Source: Pampus argenteus (Eukaryota > Chordata > Actinopteri > Scombriformes > Stromateidae). Taken from it: DNA of 64,000 nucleotides. A program made the translations under genes and the position numbers. The stretch is taken from assembly GCA_036937835.1 (NCBI GenBank), contig CM072861.1, forward strand, positions 22,744,001 to 22,808,000, given 5' to 3'. The notes beneath the pieces were generated by a model. That model saw nothing but the letters and a program-made list of their open reading frames with translations. It ran no database searches and had not been told where the DNA came from. Every line of letters begins with the position of its first letter. The stretch's first letter is position 1. Below are positions 13,216 to 25,990 of this stretch, in pieces.

Positions 13216-16200
13216 CAATGTTGAGCTACTTACTTTGTTTAATTGTTCTGTAGTTTCTTTGTGTTGTTTCTTTTCTGTCTCTCGAAATGACAATTCGAGC
13301 TCTGTGTTCTCAGTTTGCCGTTCTCACAGTGTTTGTTGTCGTTATAGGTTTTTGTCTACGTTTTTGTTTTTGTTTTTGTTTGCTAATCCTTATCCTCTCT
13401 GCTGCCCTGAGTGGTACAAAAAAAAAACTTTCCCCTGATGTCTTTCCAAATGAATTCCTTCATCACCTTGCTGAATTTAAAAGGGAGATTATGCTGCGTG
13501 CCGTAATGACAATTTTCAGGAGATGCAGTGTTGTGGTAAATTACAGCAGATTGACATTTGAATGTCCTGTAAAAAAAAAAAAAAAAAAAAAAGGTTTTAA
13601 CCGGATTTTGATTTTTGTTGCTCAAAAGGATGTTTGTGCTGCACAGTGTTGCTGAGCCAAATGCATTTTTTCAGATGTCAGAAAACAACATGGGGATCTC
13701 GGCTCTGTTGTTTCGCTGATTGAATTCGGTGCCAATCATGCTTGTATGTTTAAATACCCAGAGAAGTTTTTACTTCCTGCATTAATTTAAATTTGCTGCT
13801 TCATTATATTTTGTCTTCTTCTGTGCCATCGTAAATATTTGTTTCTAGATTATGAGGGCTTTATGGGCAGAAAAGTGATTTCCTCAGAAATCATCGTCGT
13901 CTTTGCTAAATAGATTAATAGTTTCTCTCTTTTGTTTCATGAACTAACATAATCCCTAAATCTCAGGACATCTGGTGCAGTCAACCAGGGGCATTCATTG
14001 ACCGGGGGAATGGTGCCATATTAATATTTTACATAGTGACATAGTGAAACAGGCCTGGAAAATAAATACTTGGTCACATCGTGTCCAACAACAATATCCA
14101 CTAACAACAGGTGCCAATTTTGTGGCGACAACAGCAGAGCATATGTCCCTTTTGTTTGTTTCACTCATCTGTTGATTTTTAGCTTCAGATGACTCAGAAT
14201 AATTAATCCCACCGGTCACAGTTGTGATCATGTTTTTATATCAAGTTGGTAAAGCTCCAACAGAGACGTCCATATGTTTGTCGACTCCACAAGCGATGCA
14301 CAGTTAGATTACACACAAACCTGAACTCATGTGAGGGGTGTAAATGGTGTAATGATAACAATTACACATCATAATATCAGTTTTATTTTTTATTTTACTG
14401 TAAAGCATGATCCCTCACCTGCTTCCCACCACACTGACATATGTGCATTAAACTGCATATTAAATCATCTTCACGTTTTTTGACATTTTCTTTGTATAAC
14501 TTGACTATTTGAGATGCAGAAATGTCCCTGATATACCACCAGTTGCATACTTCTCCTATAAATTACATTAATATACAACTAAATTGCAACAGCAGATACG
14601 TTATGCTAGCTAACCTTGTTATTTTCGCTAGTTGAAACTTACAGCAGTGTCGAACGCTTTATGGTTGTGTTTCAATTATGCTTTTAGTTTAATAACTCGT
14701 AGCATCACATCCTCCTTCCTCCATATACATCCAAATACTGTGAACATTTGCCAACGCAACATATTTGGGAAAACAATTTAGTTGCATCCGTAGTGTATTG
14801 TAGGCTTGCCTTGAGACCAAACACTGCATTGTTACTTTGGTAGATGAGGAATCTTTCACATCTATAAGAAACTTGTAGTTTATATAATATAGTCAGTGTA
14901 AGAATGTGAGAAAAAGTCGTGATGATCTTTTGTCTTTTGTTAGTTTTCTGTTGTCTCCAACCTTTAGCTGCCTGACTTCTTGCTTCGGTGTTATCTGTGT
15001 GGGATGATTGAACGAGGCTGAAAAAACACTTGTTGCGTCGTCGTGTTGTGTCCTCTTCAGATAACTCGATCCATTTACACTTTCTGCTGCTGGTCACTGA
15101 TAATAAAGAAAGAAATAAATAAAGCTGCAATTTTCTTTGTAAGGATTTCCGGCAGACGAAGTGGAACAGCGTCTCATCCTTTTGTGTCTGATGTACAATT
15201 TCCTCTGGCGTTATGAGCACCTTAGATGAAAAACATTATCAGGGTCAGAGCTTACCTTAAAACTTGTTTTGTATGGATGTGAGTGTTGTTGGCTTCTGTT
15301 CCACTAATGCAGCTTAGAAATATGTCTGTTTTTTGTCATCTAACACATTCACTGGCTCCTCATGTGATCACACATCTGAATTAAGACTCTGTTTTACTAA
15401 TGTGTTATTTTTCTACGCCTACACACATTTCACACTGAACTTTAGTACTGCGTCACCTCTAAAAGGTAAAAAGAAAAGCTATAAGAAACATATGAAAAAA
15501 AGGCAACAACGGGACGACAACGAGATGTTTACGTGCTGCACAGAGGATGAATGACTCTATCTGGATTGTTTGTACAATTTACTCATCTCCACAAAAAAAA
15601 AAAAAGTGACGAATGATTTCATAAATCTTAAATGATCTTTTCAAAATGCCGTCTTAGCTTCTTCTTCTTTGTTTCTTTTCATCTTTTGCAGTCGTCGATC
15701 CGATCAGGGATTCCTTCAGTTTACTCTTAAAACAGCAGTTCACTGACGCTTTCTTTGTCGTCTTCTGAAGTCGCGCTTTGTGAGCTGTCTCCTTGCCTTG
15801 CACCCGCTGTTCAACTTGTTGCCGCTTTTCCCGACGTTTTCTTTTTTGTTTCTGAGACAGCTGCCTCCTTCTTAAAACTCCAAAGCTCTCGCTTGCTCTG
15901 TAGCTCTACTCTGATAACTTCTCCGGTTTTCGGTCTGTCAAACACAGTTTTTAAATCAGCATAAAACAAATTCCTTCTTTTTCATATCCTCTGGCTAATG
16001 CAGATACTTCTCGCTGACCTCTGAGTCGACGGTGCGTTTCAGTGCCGGTTCCTCCTGCCTCTGTGACAGCAGCGCTGATAACCCGAGAGAAGCAGTTTGC
16101 AGCCTGTTGCTGAACCGCAGGGATGCCACTTTTTGCTCCACTATATTTCAAGGCCTGTTAAGGCTACTTTCAGTCAGCCACAAAAAGCCCAGCCAGAGCT

Positions 16201-17463
16201 TTTCTTCCTCCACTTCTTTCAACTGCTGCTGGTAAAAAAGCTGCATATTTTTATGTCTACATCAAAGTCTCTTGGCATGTTATTCCTCCCCGAGGCCATC
16301 CTTCCTTTCTCAAAGTTAAGACTATAAAGCTGAAATAATCCTACTGAAAAGGGTTTGTTAATGTTAAATTCTTTTTTTTCCCCTCCAAATTAATGAACTC
16401 CACTTGATCACATATGACACACACGGATGAAATGGTGTGTGTTGCATTTAAACCCTTATTGTCACAAGGTAGAGATGCAGTAAACAGTGAAGCCCTTACG
16501 CTGCAGTCTGCAGGCCCGTAATGAAACTGTCATTGATGTCCTTCAACCCTCAGGGGTTCGAGTAGTCAATTACAAACACAAACGCACACACACACACACA
16601 CACACACCATTTGATCTTATGACAAATTTATCTTCAGGAAGTCCCTACAGAGTAAATACAGTATGTAGCAGTATATCACAGTACATCTCGCGTACTGTAT
16701 CTAATTATTAAAGCAGCAACTCGCTGACCTTTATAATCTTTTGGTAAATTCAGCTTGTATTAATTAAGAAGGAAGAGCAACATCACGAGGGATTTGCATG
16801 TAACTTAATTGATGTAATGTAGCTTGTGTTTTAATTTTAACCTCGACTCTCCTGCAGTCAGAAATCTGACATCGTAGTAGTCATCGTAGCGACTCTGCGG
16901 CGTCACAGTTAAGCCAGCGGTCGTCCATCCTTCCTCCCTGTATCCTCGCTCATCTCTCGCACTCCTCGTTTCTCTCTCTTCATCTCACACTGTTCACCCA
17001 TCTGTTTCAAGAAACTCCAAAAGCACTCTGTTTCCCCCCTTTTCCTGCTTTTCTTTATGAGCTCAGTTCAGTTCAGTTCATTGCTCTTTTATGTTTTATA
17101 ATCCCAACTTCAAAAAGGGAAAAAAAAAAAACCCTCACCTTTAGCACTTTATAAAATGGCAAAAGCTTATTCTGTAACATTTGTTTGTTTCCAAAGCGAG
17201 CTGTGCAGATGATTTAAGCTGATGAGGCGTGATATGCTGCAAGCATGGAAGATAGACGGAGGGTGAATGAGTAGGAGTGTATTCCTCTTAAACCACAGGA
17301 TCTATTTAGTGATGCATATTGGATTAATAGAGCTCGGATGCTTGATTTAGAGTGGAGCACTCAAGCTGTGTTTGTCGTGACCTCTTCAAACTATCTCCAC
17401 TCTGAACAGGCTGCAGGCTTTTTATCCGCATCCTCAAATCACAACCCTGGAGAGCAACAAGAG

Positions 17464-17464
<1 letters not shown>

Positions 17465-17497
<33 letters not shown>
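17465..17497. repeat. (TG)n microsatellite
   Basis: A TG run of 33 bases without interruption, in intron 2. Confidence 0.95.
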
Positions 17498-17499
<2 letters not shown>

Positions 17500-18258
17500 T
17501 GTGTCTCTGTCTCGGCCTGTGTGCTGGAAATGAATCCATTATTGGAATAGCCTTTCACTCAAGTATCACTTTCCTGAGCGGTAGGATCCCTCAGAGTCTG
17601 AAGATATATCTACTGTATGTGTATTTTGTCTGCGAGGGGAGCGTTTGATTGTGGTGTCGGGTCTCTCTCCCACCCGCCCGTGGCTGAGTTTTGGCGAGAG
17701 GTGTGTGATGTGTCTCACAGCTCTGGCACTGCTTGACTCCAGCTGCCTTTGAATGCGGCTTCAAAGCCCGCCTCGCTGAATGTTTCTCTCCACACGTTCT
17801 GGCACTATTCGCCAACCGTCCAGCTCTCTGCTGTGTTTTTCCAGTTCACTTTTGCCCTTGCGTCCTTTCCACCTCACCGTGTCCTCTATTCTGCTGTACA
17901 CCGTGTCGTCTGACAGCGCCTCTTTGCCGGTTTGATATAGAGCATGACTCAACTTTGACCTCGGCGAGGACCGCAGTGCCAGAGATCAATGGAGTCAATG
18001 GCGACAGGCAGAAATATGGCAGCAGAGGAAGCAGCCTGGAGAGATGGGAGTCATTTTGGGTGTGGTTTATTGTTACTAGACCTACTATCACTTCAGATGA
18101 GGTGTTTGGTTTTATGCAGCTGTCATAGTTAGTAAAGATGGTTGCGTTTGGTTAGATGTTTGTGGTTTATCTTTTATTGTTCTTTGGCATTCAAGAAGTA
18201 ATTCTGGTTTATTACTGTGTTGGACAGAGAAAGATGGTATGATATCGGCTGGTAGCTG

Positions 18259-18483
18259 AGAGGGCGTCCGATGGGGTTGTTTAGTTGAATAAGTTAGTCT
18301 AGTCTGACTCATTGATCCTTTATCTGACTGAGGACTGAGCAGGTTAGAGCCTATGACCCCGACCGTGGCTCTGAAATATCAGTAACCGAACTGTGCTGAG
18401 TATTAATAAATCCATGATGCTGTTGTAGCAGATTCATTTGTAAATACTCGGTTCTCTACTATGTTGTAGCCTCTCTATGATCC
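18259..18483 (+). repeat. Dispersed repeat copy A (pairs with 27322-27583)
   Basis: About 220 bases share long identical blocks with intron 3 at 27322-27583, including 'ggggttgtttagtt', 'tcattgatcctttatctgac', 'ccccgaccgtggctctgaaa' and 'gaactgtgctgagtatt'. Both copies run in the same direction. They are diverged, so the insertions are old. No coding capacity was recognised. Confidence 0.8.
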
Positions 18484-20440
18484 ACAGTAGTGCCATTAAC
18501 GGTGACATTAATGAGTAAAAAAGAAGAACGAAGGTGTAAGAAACGCAAACGTACAAGAAAATAAAGGCTAACCGTAAACACCGTTACCCAAACTGTACAT
18601 TACAAACATCCGTCACAATTTTAACCTAACGTACAAACAGTTTTCCTGTGTAAAGAGGGATTATTACTGGCTAAACTCTCAGTTCTGATGCTTACGTCAA
18701 GGAATTAACCATTTATAACAAACGGTTTCACAGTTAAATTAGTCATTAAAGGCTCTCCTCTTTGAAGGATCTCTCAAGGAATTAGAGGAGCAACGAGGAC
18801 TCTGAGCTAAGAGAGCTAATCCCCCAGTAAACCTAAATCTTAAATACAAAATACCACATTAGGAGGAAGTCGGGATGTCGGGGTACGGGAGCCGCAGCAC
18901 TGAACATTGCTGGCATGAGCATAATCAGCAGTGTAATAAGTAATAAGATCTTCATCAGTACAATGTTATCATTTAAAAAATGAAAAATTAGACATGAACA
19001 TCAACTTAAAATACAGAAAAGTTGTGATATGACTAAAAAATGTATCCGACTGGGCTGTGTGAGATTTAGAAAACCTCTGCAGCAGTTTTGTTTGTGGGGA
19101 GCAGACTACAGGTAATAAAACCAGAGGATGGATTTTCATTGTTTCTTATTTGGTCTGGCTGTGAGGAAACATTTTCCAGAAGCTCATGTAGAGGCAGATA
19201 AATGAATGAAAAGGAAATTACCTGTGCATGTGCGTGTGTGTGTGTAGCTCTAGTCCTTACACCTGACTCACACCTTGCCCTCCCACTATCCACCGCCAAA
19301 TGTTCGCCCACACTTTTGCCACCTGGCTACTGCTGTGCGCTGTGTGATTGCATTGTGTATGTGTGCGTGCATGTGTGTGTTTGTTTGTGCAGCGAGGTGC
19401 TCTCTAACAGATGGAGTAACCTAATACATGTCTCATTTCTGCCCTGCTGTCCATTGGCCCTCGTGGTCTGCTGGTGATGCTATCTGGGCCTTACCAGCAT
19501 CCTGTCTGCTTTGTTCCTGGAATCAACCCACCCCGCCCTGCATCTGCGCAACCGTCCCGTAAGCCCCGGGCACCCGGAGTCAGACGCACAACAGTCCCGC
19601 AAAAGCAGCTGGTTAGGTGGTGCGAATCTCAGGTTGATGTGTAGGAGCTGAGTGGAAGGTGTATAGATAAACAACATATTGTTTACAGTCAATGAACAGA
19701 TGCTGCTTTTGTTATAGACTGGCTCATAAAATCATAACTGGATGCAAAGGCTGCTGGGAAGTGTGTGTGTGTGTGTATCTTATAACTCCAGTTTCAGTGA
19801 TGTGCTCTCCTGCATGTCCTCCTTTTTGCGTCCTGCACAGGTACGGTTTTGTCACCGGTACCAGGTGGCAGCGGCTTCTCCATCCGTCTCTGTGGCGGCT
19901 AGAGGTGACACTCCATCAGCTAAATGGATTAGTCTCATTGGCTGGGTAATTTATTGATGTTGTCCTCTCCTGGGGATAATGGGTGTATTGACCGCTGATT
20001 GATGAGGCAGCCCGACACATGTCTGCCGTGGCGGCGTGTCAGCTACAGTCAGCGGTCAGTCAGTCTGGGCTGTTACGAGTTATGTAACACCCAGACTGAT
20101 GGCTTCACCGACATCAAATATGTTCATTCTGACAGGCCGTTCATAAGATTATGTGAAAAGCCTGTTTTATGTCAGGGCTGCAGTCACTTTGAGCTTTCAG
20201 ATGTCAAAAACAAGTGACCTCACTGTGACACGGATTCATTATATTTCTTTTACTCTTAACCTGAAATCTGCGTGATCGCAGTTTTAATTGGTCTTTGATT
20301 AATGACACGATAATCTCATAAAGTAGATGTGCCTCCCATTATGATAAAGCAGTGCAATGCAACACTGCTGATTTATGACCTCCTCAGTGACAACGTGAGC
20401 ACCTGTTGAATATTGGACTTGATGTAAGGTATTTACAGTA

Positions 20441-20908
20441 CAGTGATCCCTCGCCACTTCGCGGTTCACTTATCGCGGATTCGCTATTTCGCGGATTTTC
20501 ATAATGCATTTTTTTTTTTTTTTTTTGGTGCATTCTGATTCGCTAAAAACTCACTCCCGCTTCTTGTATCAAAACATAACATAACGTAATCGATGGTGGC
20601 ATGTCGGTGTACAAGGATCTTTTTGCAAAGAAGAAAAAAGAGCGACAACAGCTGCCTATCACTATGTTCTTCTCCCGAACAAACACACCTGCACCGCGGG
20701 CTTCAGAAGAAGAGAACACTGCAGAGCGCAGTCAGGATGCAGCGGCCCAGTCTGAAGAGCAGTGAAACGGCCTACACATGAGTCACTGTATTTGTATACA
20801 TGTAATAGTTGCTAATTGTAAAAAAAAAAAAAGTTTTCTATTTCGCGGATTTCACTTATCGCGGGTCATTTTCGGAACGTAACCCCCGCGATAAACGAGG
20901 GATTACTG
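20441..20908. mobile_element. Tigger/pogo-like (TcMar-Tigger) non-autonomous DNA transposon
   Basis: The element begins CAGTGATCCCTCGCC and ends GGGATTACTG, so the two ends are imperfect inverted repeats, each followed inward by repeated CGCGGATTT/ACTTATCGCGG blocks that also match in inverse orientation. A TA dinucleotide flanks each side (20439-20440 and 20909-20910), the expected target duplication. TIRs reading CAGTNATCCCTCG with TTATCGCGG are characteristic of the Tigger branch of Tc1/mariner elements. At 468 bp it is far too short for an active transposase gene. It holds one short open stretch (about 20601-20765, reading ATGTCGGTGTAC onward to TGA) rich in Lys, Glu and Gln, possibly the tail of a transposase. 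Confidence 0.85.
20601..20765 (+). pseudogene. Possible C-terminal transposase remnant inside the Tigger-like element
   Basis: An open stretch of about 54 codons runs from ATG to TGA between the inverted repeats. The product starts MSVYKDLFAKKKKERQQLP and continues ITMFF followed by an acidic, Gln-rich tail. Tigger transposases commonly end in a charged, basic-then-acidic tail with an 'LPITxFF' type motif, so I infer this is the 3' end of a parental transposase gene after internal deletion. The DDE catalytic region and CENP-B-like DNA-binding domains are absent, and the fragment cannot act as a transposase. Confidence 0.5.
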
Positions 20909-22950
20909 TAAACATAAATTCGCTGGTAAAAAGATGCTAAACTGCTGATCTATCTGTAAAAATCCAGCTTACATTTGTGACACTGACTAAATAAATTCTG
21001 CTAATTTTAAGCATGACCCAAAATGTTTCTGTGGGCTCCTGCGCTGCTAACGTGTGCTCGTGACCTCCTCCGGTTGTCTCTGACATCCAGCCCCTCTCTC
21101 CTCCATTAGACGATACCTGATCCTGCGCATGGCTCCCACTGATGAAAGAGAGCGAGCGGTGTGCGGAGGAAATGGGCTCACAGCGGTTCTTACCGTGCCT
21201 CCGGCTACTTAGAGCCATTGAATCGCATTTATGAAGAGCCCTCTAGTCTTTCTCTTTACCATTACAAAGTGGCTCTCCTCTTTGTGGTGTAAGAGATACT
21301 ACAGGTAGCAGCTAAATTACTGGATTTGATGTAAGAGGCTTTCATAGAAACCAAGAAAAGGAGAAGAAAATAGCTTTGAGGTGGATGTGCATTTGTGTCA
21401 CTGCCTTCAATTTTCGATCAGTAACCAAATATAAGAAGCTTCTGCCTCTATATTATCTATTATTATCTGTTCTTCTGTGTGTGTGTGTGTGTGCGTGTAG
21501 GCGTGTCTTCCCTCCTCCCAGTCTGTCTCCTTGTCTCGACTGGCAATCTGCACAATCTGTCTGCTCACTGATCACAGAGGGAAGTGTTTCTCAGACGCAG
21601 CAGGACAACCGTAGCCGTAGAAAATCTGAACAGATGTGTGCTGCACCCAAACATCCTCTCACTGAAAACATCCTCCTTTTTTTTTGCTTACCATTTATTG
21701 ATCCAGGAACTGTTTTCCACCTTGTTTTTAATATTAACACACACATTTTTAACCTCCAACCAAAGTCTGTTTGTCACTGTGGTAGTTTGAGGACAAATGG
21801 CTTCATTTGCTGAACATGTGCGGTAAATAGTGTATTGAATTTATCTTTATTTCCACAACATTTTTGCTTAATCACATCCCATACAGGTAAAAATACACAT
21901 GCAGCCTTCACACACACACTCGTGCAGTCAAGTAAACATCAGAAAATGTTCATGTTTTCACTGGAAAAGGTCAAATAACTACTGTTGTCAAACACTGGGA
22001 CCAGAAGTCATTGAGATTGTCTGTTAAAATTCAGACTGAACTGGGACCACAAGCTCAACTGATGATATACAGTGTGTTTTCTTCCCGTCTTACACCGTTT
22101 TATGCTAAAATGTAGTTAGATTTGAAGACTTATTCGTATGAGTACTTAAAAAAACGAGTCAAGGATGCTGATTTCTTCTGCTCAGATATCATCATTTTCT
22201 CATACATAAAGACCCTGAAAATGCTCACAGCAATCTACATAAAGAGAGATAGAGCCGTCACATCGTCTCTGAGTGCTCTCCAAAGACTCAGAGCGCCATG
22301 TGGGCTGCCGAGCTTCATTTGACCTCAGAGTAGCATGAAGAGAACGAAATTAAACCATCCGAGCAAGAAAAATCAAATAACAAAGATGAAATGTCTAGCT
22401 GTTGTAGCTCAGTTAAACCAGAAACTTCCCCTAACGTCCCCTAAACTGGTGCTTTTCCCCCCCCTGCACCCTTAACAAAGTGATATAGTGGACTAGCTGC
22501 GGTTTAAATGGGATCTCTCACTATTCTCCTGTCCAAAGCTTTCTCCCAGCTCCCCTGCTAAGTTCAGTAATGGAGCTTTAAATCTCCTCTGTTGTTGGGT
22601 CCTCAGTCATTTTGCTACCGGGTCGATGATAGAGCTCTCCCTTCTTGTGCCACCTTGTTGATAAGACTTCACTCTGTGCCTTGATTATTTTCCCTGCTCA
22701 CATCGACCACGCACGCCTCCCTCCTTCATGCTCTGTATGCTTTTCTCCCCGTGGCTACGCTCCTACCAATATGTTGAGATTAATACGCTCGTTTTGTTTT
22801 TGTTTTTTTTGTTTTTTTTAAGATTCTGTGAGTCTTTTTTTTACTCAGCTCTTTTGTTGTACTGAAAGGTTAAACTTCCAAATCTTACTTTTCATCTGCT
22901 GCAGCAGCTTTGCTCTCTATATTGGAAGTCATCATCTATTACTGTGGTAT

Positions 22951-22974
22951 TGTGTGTGTGTGTGTGTGTGTGTG
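22951..22974. repeat. (TG)12 microsatellite
   Basis: Pure TG run of 24 bases, about 270 bases before exon 3. Confidence 0.95.
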
Positions 22975-23240
22975 AGCAGTCCCATTAGAGAAAAACAACA
23001 GATCGAGAGAACCTGGAGGAGAGGGGAAAGAGAGGCTGTGCGTAGGAAGTTTTCTCTGACTGTGATCATTAAGAATAGATGGGTGTTTGGGGGGGAATTG
23101 CATCTATTTGTGCGTTTCATGTTTCAGAAATAAACCGCTCCTGTTTCTTTGACAGTTTGCTGTTGTCAGCATTCAAAAAGGTAGCCCAACTTTCACCTCA
23201 TCTTACTCTTCTTCTGTTTTGTTTTCTTGCTTTCTCGCAG

Positions 23241-23926
23241 AGGCTTTTGACTTGGTGCTGCGTCATGGTCGTAACTCCACGCTGGCCATGCTGAAGTCAG
23301 AGTTCCCAGGCCTCGGCGGTGCGGCCCAGAGCTTGGTGGGACAGCTTTTCCTGGACATGTCGCTCTACATCCTGGGCTCAGACTCCACAGTGGACCACAT
23401 GGTGGCGGTGCTCTACGGCCGCCTCTTTCCACTGACATACCGCCGCCTGCTCGGGGGGAGTGGATCCTCTGTGTCTGAAGAGTGTGTAAGAGGATCCTGG
23501 AAGGACTCCGGAGCATTTGGCCCATATCCCAAACTGATGATGACCCGTCTGTCCCGCTCCCTCCTGGCCACACGAGTCTTCCTGCAGGCGTTGAACCTGG
23601 GCATCGAGGTTGTCAACACCACAGATCACCTGCGGCCCGGCCGGGACTGTAGCCGGGCCCTGCTGAGGCTGTGGTACTGCCCGCACTGCCAAGGCATGCT
23701 GGGGCCGCCAGCCTGCAGAGGCTTCTGTCAAGCAGTGATGCAAGGCTGCCTGGGGGGAGCGGCGGAGGTGCAGCCCTACTGGAGGAGCTACATAGACGGA
23801 TTGGGGAAGTTGGCCGGCGCCATGAGGGGGGAGCAGGACATGGAGGCTGTTGTTCTCAGGCTGCCGTCAATGATCAAACTCGCTCTCAAGCACGCTGTGA
23901 ATGCCCGCACTCGCCTCAGCGCCCTG
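23241..23926 (+). CDS. gpc3: Glypican-3, exon 3 (cysteine-rich core domain)
   Basis: This exon encodes residues 1-229 of the visible protein, opening EAFDLVLRHGRNST and closing NARTRLSAL. Glypicans are GPI-anchored heparan-sulfate proteoglycans; GPC3 binds Hedgehog and Wnt ligands at the cell surface and limits growth. Visible family marks are YILGSD, LQALNLGIEVVNTTDHL, WYCPHCQG and VMQGC, which fit GPC3 better than GPC5 (which has YLFGAD). Seven cysteines (82, 137, 147, 150, 159, 163, 170) match the glypican pattern. Sequons NST (12) and NTT (126) correspond to conserved GPC3 glycosylation sites. The acceptor is TCGCAG and the first codon is split (phase 1); the donor is CTG|GTGAGT (phase 0). 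The exon is clearly GC-richer than the flanking introns. It is the longest exon of the gene, as expected for the family. Confidence 0.95.
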
Positions 23927-24063
23927 GTGAGTCTAGTACACATACACATTTAGTCACCAGAAACGGCACTACAATGATAAAGTGTGTGATCACCATGTTT
24001 GGTACAATATTAAACTACAAACAGCATTGCACTCCTCTTCAGTTAATGATTGCGCTCCCTAAT

Positions 24064-24099
24064 ATTTATTTATTTATTTATTTATTTATTTTCCACGTT
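24064..24099. repeat. (ATTT)9 microsatellite
   Basis: Nine consecutive ATTT units just inside intron 3. Confidence 0.95.
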
Positions 24100-24857
24100 A
24101 GACCCGTGACATCACATCCTTTGTGATGTGAAAGCAGCAGCATGTCGTTCATAACCAAACTGAATTACTATTTCATTCATTCACAGGGACATTGTGTTCA
24201 TGTCTGCTGATTTGATGTGGGCAGGTAGGGGAGTTTTTTTTATTTATTTTTTTATTAGTTTTGCTCCAGCCAATCAGTAGCGAGTGATGTATCCGTCATT
24301 TTCAGTTGATACAGAAGCCGTCGTTTCTGAGGAAGGTTTTTAGAGGTATTAGTCAACTGTTGACAACCTGTACATCTGGCAACACTTCCAATTCTCAATT
24401 TATTGCTGTGGGCATTTTTCTGTCTCTATTTTTTTTCATGGATGTGTAGCCGGGAAATCAATCACACACAGCAATTTTTAGGAAAGAAAGAGAAATAATA
24501 TGAATGATTATATGTATTTTTTTCTGGCTCTCAGCACGTCTCACTCCTCTCTAGCGCTGACCCGTTATGTGCCATTTCCATTGTTGACAGCTTTGTGCGT
24601 ATCTCACATTTGAAGTCAGGGACAAGTGCTCATGAAATATAAAGGCCTTCTTTCTCTTGCAGAGTTACAGAGCTGGGTGTGTTTTTCCTCCTGTATATCG
24701 TCTGAACTTTTCACTCTCACACCCTGAATCCCCTGCGGTGACCAGGTTTCCACTCAGAAGCCATCATTTATTAACACACAGGTTGACCTCACTTACTCTG
24801 CAGCGTGAGGGCGTGGCTGCATCCATGAAACGCTGACTTTGGGGGAAATCGCTCTCG

Positions 24858-24860
<3 letters not shown>

Positions 24861-24899
<39 letters not shown>
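24861..24899. repeat. Compound (TG)n(GA)n microsatellite
   Basis: Fourteen TG units run directly into about six GA units. Confidence 0.95.
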
Positions 24900-25764
24900 T
24901 CCTTATCCAAAATGAAACAAGTCTGTGTAGGTTAATTTAAGACCGCAGCTCCTCTCACTATAAATGACTTTACACTGTGTGTTTATGGCTCTGAGTCTGG
25001 TTCCAGTATATGGGATTAAAGCTGCTCTGCCAGTGTATTGTTCAGCTCTGTGACAAGGTCGAGTGTGTGTCCGTATGTGTGTGTGTGTGTGTGTGAATGT
25101 AATCTTGCAGAGACACTCTTTGCTCAGTGGTGTCACTGAAGGGACGCAGCCTTTGTTTCTCTGATTTTCTTTCACTGAAGAGTCATGGCAGATCAAGCAA
25201 AATTCGACAACACCTGATTACGTCACTTCAAATAACCGTTAAGAATTCGGTTGAACGGATTTGGGGGATTAAAGGACCATTGCAATAGTTTTTCATCTTG
25301 TAGCCGATTGACTACAAATTCGGTATGTAATGAATGACAACCAACTTGTAGAGTTGCTTGAGTACATTTTTTTGTCAGTCATGCTATTGTTTTCACTGTA
25401 ATGCAGCAGGGGCGAAATGAAAACTCTCTTGAAAAATAAAGGAAGAGATTGTTGTAATATCATTTTCCTTGATTTTGCATGTGCATCCGCAGTTTGATGT
25501 GTTTTCTGCAAATGATCCTGTAATCACCTCCATTTTGAAATTAAAGGTAAGAATGAATGAAGGTCACTAGCTGCAGGATCCTCGTATAATTAGAGCTTCT
25601 TCAAAATGACTCAGATGAAAATTGGCGGGGTTCGTATTTTACTTTCAACCTATTCATCTCATACTCCATTAACACGGACATCGTGATATGTGTGATAAGT
25701 GAAAACAAAGGTTCATTGTAATATAATCTGTGTGATTTGTGGGCTAAAAACACACAGCTATGAT

Positions 25765-25990
25765 TCTTTAAAGGACATGTTCACAATTTTCAACTCAGTC
25801 AGGTGCCTATAATTACCAGTATGAACAAGATGCATGATCACAGTGAGGAAAAACCTGTTTCCATGTTCATTTGAACCTATCATGCACATTTTAGTCTAAG
25901 CTATGGCTTGTTTGGTGGTTTCATATGATGGTAAGTGGCAAATGGTGTCTTTCACCTAACCTCCCCTCCAGTGAGAGCTCAGACCCACTG
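25765..25990. repeat. Degraded teleost dispersed repeat
   Basis: The text 'aaaggacatgttcacaattt' followed by 'cagtcaggtgcctataatt', 'catgttcatttgaacctatc' and 'atgcacattttagtctaag' resembles an abundant percomorph repeat that begins with a similar 'ttcacaatttttcaagtctg'. Recognition is from memory; boundaries are approximate. Confidence 0.4.

Larger units (their letters stand above)
1..23240 (+). other. gpc3: gpc3 intron 2, 3' part (non-coding)
   Basis: No exon was recognised here. Exon 2 of GPC3 should encode the double-cysteine stretch and end one base into the Glu codon that opens exon 3; no such sequence was found in any frame, so exons 1 and 2 probably lie upstream of the window. The acceptor at the right end is a pyrimidine-rich run ending in TCGCAG at 23240. 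The interval contains CpG-rich patches (about 3160-3840), many CA/TG tracts, teleost-type dispersed repeats (8.3, 8.8-9.1, 13.1, 18.3 kb) and a Tigger-like transposon (20441-20908). The remainder is AT-rich sequence in which I see no gene. A small or fast-evolving exon could have been missed. Confidence 0.7.

Noticed and set aside
14705..15220. 171-codon minus-strand ORF without simple repeats
   Set aside because: No recognisable family, no nearby promoter or splice pattern, and the length is within chance for this much sequence. A protein search would settle it.
1..23240. gpc3 exons 1 and 2
   Set aside because: Searched for a signal peptide and for the double-Cys and KMEE-type stretch of exon 2; nothing convincing was seen.
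23193..23743. Minus-strand open frames across exon 3
   Set aside because: They are antisense shadows of a GC-rich coding exon; the plus-strand frame matches glypican-3 throughout.
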